NCBI GenBank assembly: GCA_030841965.1 | Contig: JAUUSJ010000112.1 | Coordinates: 1-14,158 of the forward strand | Source: Blautia sp. | GTDB lineage: Bacteria > Bacillota > Clostridia > Lachnospirales > Lachnospiraceae | Length of the DNA stretch: 14,158 nucleotides | Direction: 5' to 3' | In this document: positions 1-6,579 of the stretch, piece by piece | Numbering within the stretch: position 1 is the stretch's first letter | How the letters are laid out: the number at the start of each line of letters is the position of its first letter | Made by a program: the position numbers and the translations under genes | The notes under the pieces: model-generated | Database searches by the model: none | What the model was told of the DNA's origin: nothing | The model's input: the letters and a program-made list of their open reading frames with translations, nothing else

Positions 1-72
1 AGATTTTTACCATATTTTGCATCAGAATTTCCCACTCGTTTCGCAATTACCTATATATTTTTCATTTACACG

Positions 73-283
73 GATTTCATTAAAATCTCATAGGTTTCCT
101 CGCAGTCAAGTTCACGGGAACCTCCGTTGTGTGGCTGTATTATCTTATATACATTCCATTAAAATTTCATAGATTTCCTCACAGTCAAGTCCACGGGAAC
201 CTCCGTCGACTGATATTATCATCTTACATACATTCCATTAAAATCTCGTAGATTTCCTCACGGTCAAGCTCACGAGGTCCTAC
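73..283. repeat. three 79-bp tandem copies of the alcohol dehydrogenase 3' end
   Basis: The core CATTAAAAT begins at 78, 157 and 236, an exact 79-bp period. Each unit carries the complement of the last ~19 codons of the dehydrogenase plus its stop. The genuine gene end is the right-hand copy, and two further copies lie downstream of its stop. Read on the minus strand, the extra copies give GGSRGLDCEEIYEILMECI* (middle) and GGSRELDCEETYEILMKSV* (left), against GPRELDREEIYEILMECM* in the gene. The two extra copies resemble each other (about 80% by eye) more than the gene end. The period is not a multiple of three, so this is not an extended reading frame. Likely relics of tandem gene duplication or local 3'-end amplification. 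Confidence 0.8.
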
Positions 284-1369
284 TTTGATGATATTGCAGG
301 TATCGGCTACTTGACGTAAAACTTCTGCTGTGATTTCGACTGTGGATTTTAGCTCACTCATTTTCGTCGGCAGACCACATTCTTTGATAAAGTTTTCCAA
401 AGCGGTAATACTTTCCTCGGCAGTATCTACGCCAAATACAAGTTTTCCAATTCGTGTGAATTTCTCTGGCGCATCCTTTACAATATGTCGATAGTAAGCT
501 GGATGGATGACGGCTAATCCCTGACCGTGATTACAGTCGGTATAGGCTCCAAGCTGATGTTCTATTTGGTGCGCCTGAAAATCTGTTAATCGTCCACATT
601 TTAAAACTCCATTTTCCGCCATTGCCGAATCCCACATCAGGTTGCTTCTTGCCTCTATATCATTCATATCTTTTAGAAGACGACGCATATTGACTACTGT
701 ATTTCGCATAATAGCCAATGCCAAATCATCTGATACATTATCCTTATCAGAGGTACCGAGGTAAGTTTCCATCGCATGACTTAAAGTATCAAAAGCTCCG
801 GAGAGAACCTGCATAGGTGGCACGGATAAAGTGTATTCTGGGTCAAGAATAGCAAAAGAAGCAGCAGTACCCATAATCGGTCCCTTCCATTTCTTATCTT
901 CATAAGTGATAACTGCTCCTGCGTTCATCTCCGCACCAGTTCCAGAGGCTGTCACAACTGCACCTATCGGAATACCAGCTTGTGGGAAACTTCCTTTTTT
1001 ATATTCCATATCCCAGATATCTTCCTCCAACATAGCCTGTGCAGATACTACTTTACAGCAGTCAATTACGCTGCCGCCTCCTACAGCCATAATAAAATCG
1101 ACATGATGCTTTCGAGCGAGCGCTGCCCCCTCCTGCACTTTGGCATAGGTAGGATTTGGCATAATGCCAGAAAAATCAACTACATTTTTCCCAGCCTGCA
1201 TAAGCATCGTTTTTATCTCGGCATAAATACCATTTTTCTTAATAGAACCGCCGCCATATGCCAGCATGACCGTTTTGCCCATCTTGCCATGCTCTGCCTC
1301 AAAAGCCTGCGCTGCGCTTCCTTTTCCAAAATAAACCTTTGTTGGGTAAGAAAATATAAAGTTATTCAT
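224..1369 (-). CDS. iron-containing alcohol dehydrogenase (BdhA/YqhD-like)
   Basis: 381-residue group III (Fe-type) alcohol dehydrogenase, normal length for butanol-dehydrogenase/YqhD-like enzymes that reduce aldehydes with NAD(P)H in the cytoplasm. The nucleotide-binding GGGSVID is near residues 97-103 and ASGTGAE near 141-147. Probable metal ligands are D194, H198 (GAFDTLSHAMETYL), H267 (FQAHQIEHQ) and H281 (CNHGQG). The start is supported by an AGGAGG ribosome site at 1378-1383, 8 nt upstream of the ATG. It diverges from an AdhR-like MerR gene, which suggests aldehyde-responsive control; its promoter has the 19-bp spacer typical of MerR activation. The substrate cannot be read from sequence: butanal, methylglyoxal or other short aldehydes are all possible. 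Its 3' end is repeated twice downstream. Confidence 0.93.
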   Translation of the reverse strand: MNNFIFSYPTKVYFGKGSAAQAFEAEHGKMGKTVMLAYGGGSIKKNGIYAEIKTMLMQAGKNVVDFSGIMPNPTYAKVQEGAALARKHHVDFIMAVGGGSVIDCCKVVSAQAMLEEDIWDMEYKKGSFPQAGIPIGAVVTASGTGAEMNAGAVITYEDKKWKGPIMGTAASFAILDPEYTLSVPPMQVLSGAFDTLSHAMETYLGTSDKDNVSDDLALAIMRNTVVNMRRLLKDMNDIEARSNLMWDSAMAENGVLKCGRLTDFQAHQIEHQLGAYTDCNHGQGLAVIHPAYYRHIVKDAPEKFTRIGKLVFGVDTAEESITALENFIKECGLPTKMSELKSTVEITAEVLRQVADTCNIIKVGPRELDREEIYEILMECM

Positions 1370-1405
1370 GATAAATTCCTCCTTGTGATTTTCATTCTAT
1401 TTTAA

Positions 1406-1461
1406 AATATGTTTGTTTGAACCGTTTCTTATAACCGATTATATTTTACGGTGGTTACTAT
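1406..1461. repeat. 56-bp direct repeat, copy 1 (dehydrogenase side)
   Basis: Matches 1994-2049 without gaps at an offset of 588 bp, with about 5 mismatches by eye. It contains the -10 and spacer of the dehydrogenase promoter on the minus strand and, on the plus strand, TTGAAC-N17-TATATT. It therefore looks like an entire divergent promoter/operator rather than random sequence. Confidence 0.85.
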
Positions 1462-1468
1462 CGGTCAA
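1438..1468 (-). promoter_or_regulatory. dehydrogenase promoter with MerR-type 19-bp spacer
   Basis: On the minus strand, TTGACC (1463-1468) and TATAAT (1438-1443) are separated by exactly 19 bp. That over-long spacer is the hallmark of promoters activated by MerR-family DNA distortion. An inverted repeat, ACCGAT beside the -35 and ATCGGT just past the -10, brackets the promoter. The predicted transcript starts about 60 nt before the dehydrogenase ATG. The likely activator is the divergent MerR protein. The elements are seen; regulation is inferred. Confidence 0.72.
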
Positions 1469-1518
1469 TAGTTTTTTTGAAATTTTTATGTGAACTTTTT
1501 GTGTTTCGAATATTTTTT

Positions 1519-1593
1519 GGGGACAGACGCGAAGAGAGTGGGGAGATATGATAATAGGATAGGGGACAGACGCGAAGATAGGTCGGAGATATG
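1519..1593. repeat. tandem 32-bp repeats at the edge of hairpin element A
   Basis: Two 32-bp segments, 1519-1550 and 1562-1593, both begin GGGGACAGACGCGAAG and end AGATATG. They differ in the 9-nt block between those ends: AGAGTGGGG in the first, ATAGGTCGG in the second. The second copy is the outer arm of hairpin element A; the first is an orphan half-arm with no complementary partner seen nearby. Confidence 0.75.
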
Positions 1594-1767
1594 TCCTCGA
1601 AAAACACGTTCGTTCCCACGGTTTTTCGACATACGCTGATATATGCCGCCTCCCGCAAACTCGCAGCTACGCTGCTCAGACAGTGCTCCAGCGGCAAAGC
1701 TAAGTATATCGAAAAACCGCTCCACTCTTTATCGTTTTTCGAGGACATATCTTCGACCTATCTTCGC
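1572..1767 (-). repeat. long hairpin repeat element A (MITE/REP-like)
   Basis: A 196-bp imperfect palindrome. The 27-nt terminal arms (1572-1598 and 1741-1767) are complementary at 26 of 27 positions. Inner arms pair around GGTTTTTCGA and TGCCGC, and the tip contains the palindromic GCAGCTACGCTGC. It is homologous to 2757-2952 in opposite orientation and to the partial copy at 14061-14158. Homology with the second copy continues past the right arm to about 1822, through a TTTTGCCAGTGCACAGC-type flank. Open frames occur on both strands only because the element is palindromic; they have no convincing ribosome site and give near-mirror peptides, so no gene is called. No transposase is present, so it would be non-autonomous. 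Whether it works as DNA cruciform or RNA is unknown. Confidence 0.85.
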
Positions 1768-1890
1768 TGTGCACTGGCAAAACACTATAAAATTCTTTTT
1801 TACAGGTATAATTACTATACGGTTTTGATATGAATTCTTCTTTTTTTTACTTACAAAAATTGTACGTTATTATATTTTTTTCTTATCAAA

Positions 1891-1936
1891 GAAGCCCGTG
1901 AACTCTCTTGCTTTAGCTAGGAGGATATAAGAGATT
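1891..1936 (+). other. possible IS200/IS605-type end or omega-RNA-like hairpin remnant
   Basis: The stretch has GTGAACTCTCTTGC, TTTAGC and TAGGAGG, followed by AAGAG complementary to the earlier CTCTT. This resembles the structured right ends beyond tnpB genes in clostridial IS605-type elements as I remember them. No tnpA or tnpB reading frame is nearby, so at most it is a decayed end. The recognition is from memory and weak. The rest of 1823-1993 is AT-rich with nothing else recognised. Confidence 0.28.
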
Positions 1937-1993
1937 TTAGAATTTTTGAAAATCTATTGTATTAGGCTTGTAATTCTGAGATTTATATGATAG

Positions 1994-2049
1994 AATATGT
2001 TTGTTTGAACCGATTCTTACAACCGATTATATTTTGCGTTAGTTACTAT
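1994..2049. repeat. 56-bp direct repeat, copy 2 (regulator side)
   Basis: Ungapped match to 1406-1461. On the minus strand this copy keeps TATAAT, but the position equivalent to the -35 no longer reads TTGACC (it reads TTTCCC), so the dehydrogenase-directed promoter looks dead here. The plus-strand promoter toward the MerR gene is intact. Confidence 0.85.
2005..2033 (+). promoter_or_regulatory. probable promoter of the MerR-type regulator
   Basis: TTGAAC (2005-2010) and TATATT (2028-2033) with a 17-bp spacer lie inside direct-repeat copy 2, pointing toward the MerR gene. The predicted leader is about 80 nt. Overlap with the candidate MerR operator suggests autoregulation. Confidence 0.5.
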
Positions 2050-2109
2050 GGGAAAGCTATCGCAATGGCTGCAATGTCAGGCATGTCAATTGATGAAGGA
2101 ATGATATAG
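2050..2109 (+). pseudogene. possible 3' tail of a lost gene
   Basis: One plus-strand frame reads GKAIAMAAMSGMSIDEGMI* and ends at 2107-2109, directly before the ribosome site of the MerR gene. The composition looks protein-like (MAAMSGMSIDEGM), but no start or recognisable family is seen, and the frame runs back into the promoter repeat. It may be a truncated gene end carried with the duplication, or chance. Confidence 0.22.
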
Positions 2110-2121
2110 GAGGAAATGATT

Positions 2122-2520
2122 ATGTATACAATGATGCAGGTTTGCCGAGAACTGAATATGACTTATCAGACTTTAAAATATTACTGTAATGAAGGATTGG
2201 TTCCTAATGTGAAAAGAGATAAAAATAACCGTCGTGTTTTTGACGAGAGAGATGTAAAATGGATTAAAGACCTTACTTGCTTAAAGAAATGTAATATGAG
2301 CATTTCGGAGATGAAAGAGTATTTGGAGTTATGTTTGGAGGGAGAATCTACTATTATGAAGCGAAAAGAAATGCTGACAAGAAAGCGGGAATCCTTACTG
2401 TCCTCTATTAAAGAATTAGAGGATAGTGTTTCTTATATTGACTGGAAGCAGAATTTTTATGATGAAGTTCTCTCGGGGGAGCGTCCTTATGTAAGTAATT
2501 TAATTCGGGTAGAAGAATAG
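2122..2520 (+). CDS. MerR-family regulator, AdhR-like
   Basis: 132-residue MerR-family activator with an N-terminal winged helix-turn-helix (about residues 3-70: MMQVCRELNMTYQTLKYYCN, then the NRRVFDERDVKWI wing) and a coiled-coil dimerisation helix (about 75-115). It resembles B. subtilis AdhR, which controls an alcohol dehydrogenase in response to reactive aldehydes, including the KWI..LTCLKK region; C53 lines up with the conserved AdhR/NmlR cysteine. ATG 2122 is preferred over ATG 2116 because AGGAGG at 2108-2113 is 8 nt from the former and only 2 nt from the latter. It is divergent from the dehydrogenase, whose 19-bp-spacer promoter is its probable target. No sensor domain beyond the coiled coil is seen. 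Confidence 0.88.
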   Translation: MYTMMQVCRELNMTYQTLKYYCNEGLVPNVKRDKNNRRVFDERDVKWIKDLTCLKKCNMSISEMKEYLELCLEGESTIMKRKEMLTRKRESLLSSIKELEDSVSYIDWKQNFYDEVLSGERPYVSNLIRVEE

Positions 2521-2756
2521 TGGAATTCTAGAGTGATAATTAAAACAAGAAGACTATCTAAAGCAATTGTAAAAATATAGCCGCAATTACAGTTAAAAAA
2601 TTAAAATATTGGAAAGCATTCGTAAAATATATCTATACCTACAGTGATAGTATAAGATTTTGTAAATAAGAGGGTAGGAAACTCGTATTGAAACTATATA
2701 GCCTATATAGTAGTTAGTCTTATAAAAAGAACTTTATAGAGTTTTGCCAGTACACA
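2521..2756. other. non-coding spacer with short palindrome
   Basis: No gene is seen. A perfect 9-bp inverted repeat with a 1-nt centre, ACTATATAG-C-CTATATAGT, lies at 2693-2711. From about 2700 the sequence is the flank of hairpin element B, homologous to 1767-1822 in inverse orientation. No clear terminator for the MerR gene was found. Confidence 0.5.
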
Positions 2757-2952
2757 GCGAAGAGAGTCCCAAGATATGTCCTCTAAAAACGATAGAGAGT
2801 GGAGCGGTTTTTCGATATACTTAGCTTTGCCGCTGGAGCACTGCCCCCGCAGCGTAGCTGCGAGTTTGCGGGAAGCGGCAAAAATCAGCGTATGTCGAAA
2901 AACCGTGGGAACGAACGTGTTTTTCGAGGACATATCTTGGGACTCTCTTCGC
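2757..2952 (+). repeat. long hairpin repeat element B
   Basis: A 196-bp palindromic element whose 27-nt terminal arms (2757-2783 and 2926-2952) are perfectly complementary, 27 of 27. The inner arms pair through CGGTTTTTCGA and TTGCCGCT, and the tip holds CCCGCAGCGTAGCTGCG. Same family as 1572-1767 but inverted. The left flank TTTTGCCAGTACACAGC is shared with the other copies. Within the arms, a 9-nt block (AGAGTCCCA) differs from the equivalent block of element A, yet matches its own partner arm exactly. The 60-91 residue reading frames across it on both strands are by-products of the palindrome. Confidence 0.88.
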
Positions 2953-3206
2953 GTCTAATTCCACTTCCCCCAAATCCCCCCACAACATATCATTATCTAT
3001 TCTTACCAATTCAAAACATCATCTATCTCTTAATACTGCACCCCTCTAATCTACGATATCAAATCCGACTTTAACGAAGCAGTATCATCCCCATAGCATC
3101 CTCATAGACATCAAATACTAAAAAAGAATAAAAAAAGATAGGAAATAATAAAAAACATGATATAATAATGAAAGAAATAATAATTTTTATGAAAGGTGGA
3201 TAAAGA
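2953..3206. promoter_or_regulatory. intergenic region with extended -10 promoter for the DeoR gene
   Basis: TATAAT (3161-3166) is preceded by TG at 3158-3159, an extended -10 (TGNTATAAT). The -35 position is not consensus and is covered by AAAAAAGATAGGAAAT (3131-3146), which resembles the AATAAAAAATAGGAA boxes before the glycyl radical enzyme gene and is therefore a candidate DeoR operator. Upstream, 2953-3120 holds nothing recognised apart from a short minus-strand stretch reading VFDVYEDAMGMILLR* (about 3071-3118), too short to call. Confidence 0.55.
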
Positions 3207-3971
3207 ATGCTCGCAGAGGATAGACAGAATATGATTGTCACGCTTGTGAATGAAAACGGCTCTGTTTTGGTGAAGGAATTAAGTGAAAAATTTGAAGTGT
3301 CAGAAGACAGTATTAGAAAGGATTTAACATTATTACAGAAAAAAGGGCTCTTGAAAAAAACATACGGGGGAGCTGTCAAAGTCAGAGTGAATGCTCATGA
3401 CCGGCATGTAGCGCAAAGAAGAGGGAAAAACCAAGAGGATAAATTAAAGATTGCGAAAAAAGCATTAGAGCTAATTGAAGACGGTGATGTGATATTCCTT
3501 GATATTTCTACTTCTAATATAGAGCTTGCAAAGCTATTAATAGAAAGTAATAAGTCGGTTACAGTCGTCACCAATATGATAGATATTATGCTTGTTCTTA
3601 CAGTGGAAACAAGAATAAAAGTAATTTTTCTGGGAGGTACATTTAGCGAGGGAAGAGATGGATTTGTAGGTGCATTGACGAATCAACAAATCGAAAAGTT
3701 TAAATTTGATAAGGCGTTTATGGGAGTGGTTGGTGTTGACTTGGAAAATAATAACGTGACAACATATATGGTCGAAGATGCAACGACGAAAAAGGCGATT
3801 TTGGAAGCTACGAGTAAATCCTATATGATGCTGGAGACGAGAAAATTTACAGCAGAGGGAAATTATATTTATGCGAATGTGGATGATTTCAGTGGTGCGA
3901 TTACAGAAAAGGGTGTGGAAGCTTCTGTGCAGAAACAAATGAAGAAATATGCGATAGAGTGGATTATATGA
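3207..3971 (+). CDS. DeoR/GlpR-family sugar-phosphate-responsive repressor
   Basis: 254 residues, usual length for the family. The N-terminal winged helix-turn-helix (about 3-57: VKELSEKFEVSEDSIRKDL, then KKGLLKKTYGGAV) is followed by the DeoR effector domain, an isomerase-like fold with FLDISTSNIE at the sugar-phosphate pocket and FLGGTFSEGRDGFVG. The usual D-x-G-T/S-T pocket signature reads DISTSN, so ligand contacts may differ. AAAGGTGG at 3192-3199 supports the start. It lies directly before the anhydrosugar operon in the same orientation, separated by a terminator. Similar AT-rich boxes precede both units, suggesting repression of itself and the operon, relieved by a phosphorylated intermediate. 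The ligand is inferred, not shown. Confidence 0.9.
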   Translation: MLAEDRQNMIVTLVNENGSVLVKELSEKFEVSEDSIRKDLTLLQKKGLLKKTYGGAVKVRVNAHDRHVAQRRGKNQEDKLKIAKKALELIEDGDVIFLDISTSNIELAKLLIESNKSVTVVTNMIDIMLVLTVETRIKVIFLGGTFSEGRDGFVGALTNQQIEKFKFDKAFMGVVGVDLENNNVTTYMVEDATTKKAILEATSKSYMMLETRKFTAEGNYIYANVDDFSGAITEKGVEASVQKQMKKYAIEWII

Positions 3972-4040
3972 TGCCAGAGTCGAAAGGTCAAAAACTCGAT
4001 GTAAGCTTGCTTGTAAGAGTGTTTTTGACTCCAGTATCAT
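3968..4040. repeat. dispersed GTCAAAA-type hairpin after the regulator
   Basis: Overlapping the regulator's stop codon, GTCAAAAAC (3987-3995) pairs perfectly with GTTTTTGAC (4021-4029), and outer ATGAT...CCAG pairs with CTGG-like sequence up to ATCAT at 4036-4040. The right half, read in reverse (TGATACTGGAGTCAAAA), closely matches TGGTACTGGGGTCAAAA at 11240-11256 after the operon. This suggests a small family of palindromic repeats at gene ends. Confidence 0.6.
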
Positions 4041-4062
4041 GATATAAAAAAGAAATATATGA

Positions 4063-4110
4063 AAAATAGGAAGTGAGAATATGAACTTACTTCCTATTTT
4101 TTATTATTTT
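4063..4110 (+). terminator. rho-independent terminator between regulator and operon
   Basis: A 15-bp stem, 4063-4077 with 4086-4100 (one G-U pair), an 8-nt loop, then a T-rich tract TTTTTTATTATTTT. It is AT-rich but continuous. The stem arms contain AAAATAGGAA, the same motif as the candidate operator boxes downstream, so it may have a second role as an operator palindrome. Confidence 0.65.
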
Positions 4111-4118
4111 CTAAAAAC

Positions 4119-4170
4119 AATAAAAAATAGGAAAAAATATATTGACAAAAATAAAAAATAAGAATATAAT
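4119..4170 (+). promoter_or_regulatory. operon promoter with two phased operator-like boxes
   Basis: TTGACA (4142-4147) and TATAAT (4165-4170) with a 17-bp spacer form a perfect consensus sigma-A promoter. Two boxes beginning AATAAAAAATAGGAA (4119) and AATAAAAAATAAGAA (4150) start 31 bp apart, about three helical turns. One is upstream of the -35 and the other fills the spacer. A protein bound to both would block polymerase; the adjacent DeoR protein is the natural candidate. The predicted leader is about 55 nt. Confidence 0.75.
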
Positions 4171-4231
4171 GAACTCAATAAATAAAAAACAATAATAAAT
4201 AATAACAAACAAGAAAGAAAGGAGAAATAAA

Positions 4232-6577
4232 ATGGGACTTTCGAAAAGAATACTTGATTTAAGAGACAGGATGCTTTCAGAAGAAAGATTTGCGTCAATT
4301 GAGCAGGCGCGAATTATTACCGATTGTTATAAAAAACATGAAGATGAGCCAAGACAGCTACAGAGAGCATATTCCCTCAAAGCTGCGTTAGAAGAGCTGA
4401 AAATCCGTGTTGAGCCGGAGGAGCTTATTGTGGGAAACCGCACAGCAGGAGTTCGATATGGAGTGGTTTTTCCAGAAAGTGGAAGCTCGTGGGTAGACCG
4501 GGAGTTTGAGACACTTCCAACTCGTCCACAGGATAAATTTCAGGTGAGGGAGGAAGATATCCGATATTTCAGGGAAGTGATAAAGCCATATTGGAAGGGC
4601 AAATCACTAGAGGACAGATTAAAAAAGGAATATGGAAGAGAAATTTCTGAAATCTCAAAAGTGGTAAAGATAAATCAGCAAGATCACGCTCAGGGACATA
4701 TATGTCCAGATTGTACACTCTGGTTAAAAAAGGGACCGGAGGGTTTGCGACAGGAGGCAGAAAAGCATATGGAGGATGCGGACCAAGAGAGCAAAGTATT
4801 TTATGAGAGTATCTGCATTGTGATGGAGGGAGTCAGCCATTTTATGTTGAGATATGCAGAGGAGATGCGCGGGTTAAAAGATAGAGAAAAAGATGGGAAT
4901 CGGCGAGCAGAGATGGAGGCGGTTGCGGCTAACTGTGAAAATCTTGCAATTCGTCCGGCAGAGACTTTCCATGAAGCAGTGCAGAGTATATGGTTCTTGA
5001 TGGTGGTTTTGCATATGGAATCGAATGCATCCTCTTTTTCCCCAGGAAGATTGGATAAAATACTTTATCCATATTATCAGAATGATATAGAGAAAGGAAG
5101 ATTAAGCGAGGGGCAGGCACTTGAGATAATAGAATGTCTATGGTTGAAATTTAACGAAATTGTATATATGAGGAATGCGCATAGTGCCAAATATTTTGCT
5201 GGATTTCCTATCGGATTTAATATCGCAGTGGGTGGTCAGGATGAAGAGGGAAGAAACGTGGAAAATGATATTTCTTTTTTATTATTGAAAGCACAAGAAG
5301 AGCTTGGTCTTCCACAACCAAATTTATCTGTTCGTCTTCATGAAAATACACCGGATGATATTTTAAAGCAAGCAATCAAGGTTGTGGCAAAGGGAAGTGG
5401 TATGCCTCAGTTTTTCAATGATAAGGCAGTTATTCCTGCATTGGAAGAGCTTGGTGTATCGCATGAGGATGCAATGGACTATGCAATTGTAGGATGTGTG
5501 GAATTGACTACACAGGGAAATAATCTTGGATGGAGTGATTCCGCCATGTTTAACTTGAATAAGGTGCTGGAGCTGACTTTAACTGGAGGTATGGATTTAC
5601 TGTCAGGGGAGAAGATAGGCATGGACTATGGTAGCCTTCTTACGTATGAGAGTTTTGAGGAATTGGAAGAATCATTCCAAAGACAATTAGATTATTTTAT
5701 GGATAAGATGATACCTGCATGTGAGGCAGTGGAGAAGGCACATATGGAGCTTTTACCGACCCCATTTCTCTCTGCCGTGATTAATGACTGTATGGAAAAT
5801 GGAGTTGATGTTACTGCGGGCGGCGCACATTATAATTTTTCAGGAATCCAGATGATTCAGGTCGCAAATTTAGCTGACAGCATGGCGGCGTTAAAGAAAT
5901 TGGTATATGAGGAAAAGATAATACAACCAGATGAGTTATTAAGTGCACTTAAAAATAATTTTGAAGGTTATGAGATTATCCGCACTCAACTTTTGAATAA
6001 AGTCCCTAAATATGGAAATGACGTTGAGTGGGTTGACGAGTTGGGAACAAAATGGGCTGAGTATTTTAAAAAACGTCTTGGAAAATTTACAAACTACCGA
6101 GGAGGAAAATATCATACAGGTATGTACACAGTATCCGCACATGTTCCTATGGGAGAGAATGTTGGAGCTTCACCGGACGGGCGATATGCCAAAACGCCGT
6201 TAGCGGATGGCGGAATGTCACCTGTCTATGGGAGAGATATCTCTGGTCCAACAGCAGTATTGAAGTCCGTATCAAGATTGGATAAAACGTTGACAAGTAA
6301 TGGAGGACTTCTCAATATGAAATTTTTGCCAGAATTTTTTAAAAATGAGGCGGGAATAGATAAGTTTGCATTATTTTTGAGGGCATTTGTAGAGCTGGAA
6401 ATTCCGCATATACAATTTAATGTTGTGAATAAGGAAGATTTGATTGCGGCGAAAAAAAATCCAGAGCAGTATAGAAGTCTTACCGTTCGTGTGGCGGGAT
6501 ATACCGCATATTTTACAGAACTTGCGGGAGAACTTCAAGACGAAATCATTGCCCGAACATCTTATGGAGATATTTGA
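4232..6577 (+). CDS. glycyl radical enzyme, YbiW/PflD type (probable anhydrohexitol-6-phosphate lyase)
   Basis: 781 residues, between E. coli PflD (about 765) and YbiW (about 810). The thiyl cysteine is C422 in VGCVELTTQGN with E424 two residues on, as in the dehydratase/lyase branch. The radical glycine is G756 in TVRVAGYTAYF, 25 residues from the C terminus. The single GCVE cysteine, not a Cys-Cys pair, excludes true pyruvate formate-lyase. From the co-encoded aldolase, sugar kinase and GldA-like enzyme, the best assignment is ring-opening C-O cleavage of 1,5-anhydroglucitol- or anhydromannitol-6-phosphate to 1-deoxyfructose-6-phosphate, as reported for YbiW/PflD. Which epimer is used cannot be told. 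The start has AAGGAG at 4219-4224. It requires the following activase and anaerobic conditions. Other radical dehydratases (glycerol, hydroxyproline, choline) fit the neighbours poorly. Confidence 0.88.
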   Translation: MGLSKRILDLRDRMLSEERFASIEQARIITDCYKKHEDEPRQLQRAYSLKAALEELKIRVEPEELIVGNRTAGVRYGVVFPESGSSWVDREFETLPTRPQDKFQVREEDIRYFREVIKPYWKGKSLEDRLKKEYGREISEISKVVKINQQDHAQGHICPDCTLWLKKGPEGLRQEAEKHMEDADQESKVFYESICIVMEGVSHFMLRYAEEMRGLKDREKDGNRRAEMEAVAANCENLAIRPAETFHEAVQSIWFLMVVLHMESNASSFSPGRLDKILYPYYQNDIEKGRLSEGQALEIIECLWLKFNEIVYMRNAHSAKYFAGFPIGFNIAVGGQDEEGRNVENDISFLLLKAQEELGLPQPNLSVRLHENTPDDILKQAIKVVAKGSGMPQFFNDKAVIPALEELGVSHEDAMDYAIVGCVELTTQGNNLGWSDSAMFNLNKVLELTLTGGMDLLSGEKIGMDYGSLLTYESFEELEESFQRQLDYFMDKMIPACEAVEKAHMELLPTPFLSAVINDCMENGVDVTAGGAHYNFSGIQMIQVANLADSMAALKKLVYEEKIIQPDELLSALKNNFEGYEIIRTQLLNKVPKYGNDVEWVDELGTKWAEYFKKRLGKFTNYRGGKYHTGMYTVSAHVPMGENVGASPDGRYAKTPLADGGMSPVYGRDISGPTAVLKSVSRLDKTLTSNGGLLNMKFLPEFFKNEAGIDKFALFLRAFVELEIPHIQFNVVNKEDLIAAKKNPEQYRSLTVRVAGYTAYFTELAGELQDEIIARTSYGDI

Positions 6578-6579
6578 TT

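Noticed and set aside
73..283. Continuous repeat protein extending the dehydrogenase
   Set aside because: The 79-bp period shifts the frame each time and every copy ends in its own stop codon.
1458..1833. Overlapping 60-96 residue reading frames on both strands beginning MSSKN or MERFF
   Set aside because: They lie on the palindromic repeat, so both strands read near-identical peptides. No convincing ribosome site or known domain is seen. Treated as non-coding repeat.
2703..3074. Similar small frames across hairpin element B
   Set aside because: Same palindrome artefact; the peptide similarity to those at 1458-1833 only reflects DNA homology of the two elements.
3071..3379. 102-residue minus-strand frame with hydrophobic stretch
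   Set aside because: It crosses the promoter and start of the DeoR gene, and the hydrophobicity comes from AT-rich DNA. Only its last ~15 codons look protein-like, too little to call.
3537..4040. 167-residue minus-strand frame opposite the DeoR gene
   Set aside because: Antisense shadow of a well-supported gene, with low-complexity composition and no recognisable domain.
4232..6577. Annotation as pyruvate formate-lyase (formate acetyltransferase)
   Set aside because: The active site has a single cysteine in GCVE instead of the Cys-Cys pair, and the neighbours are sugar-processing genes.
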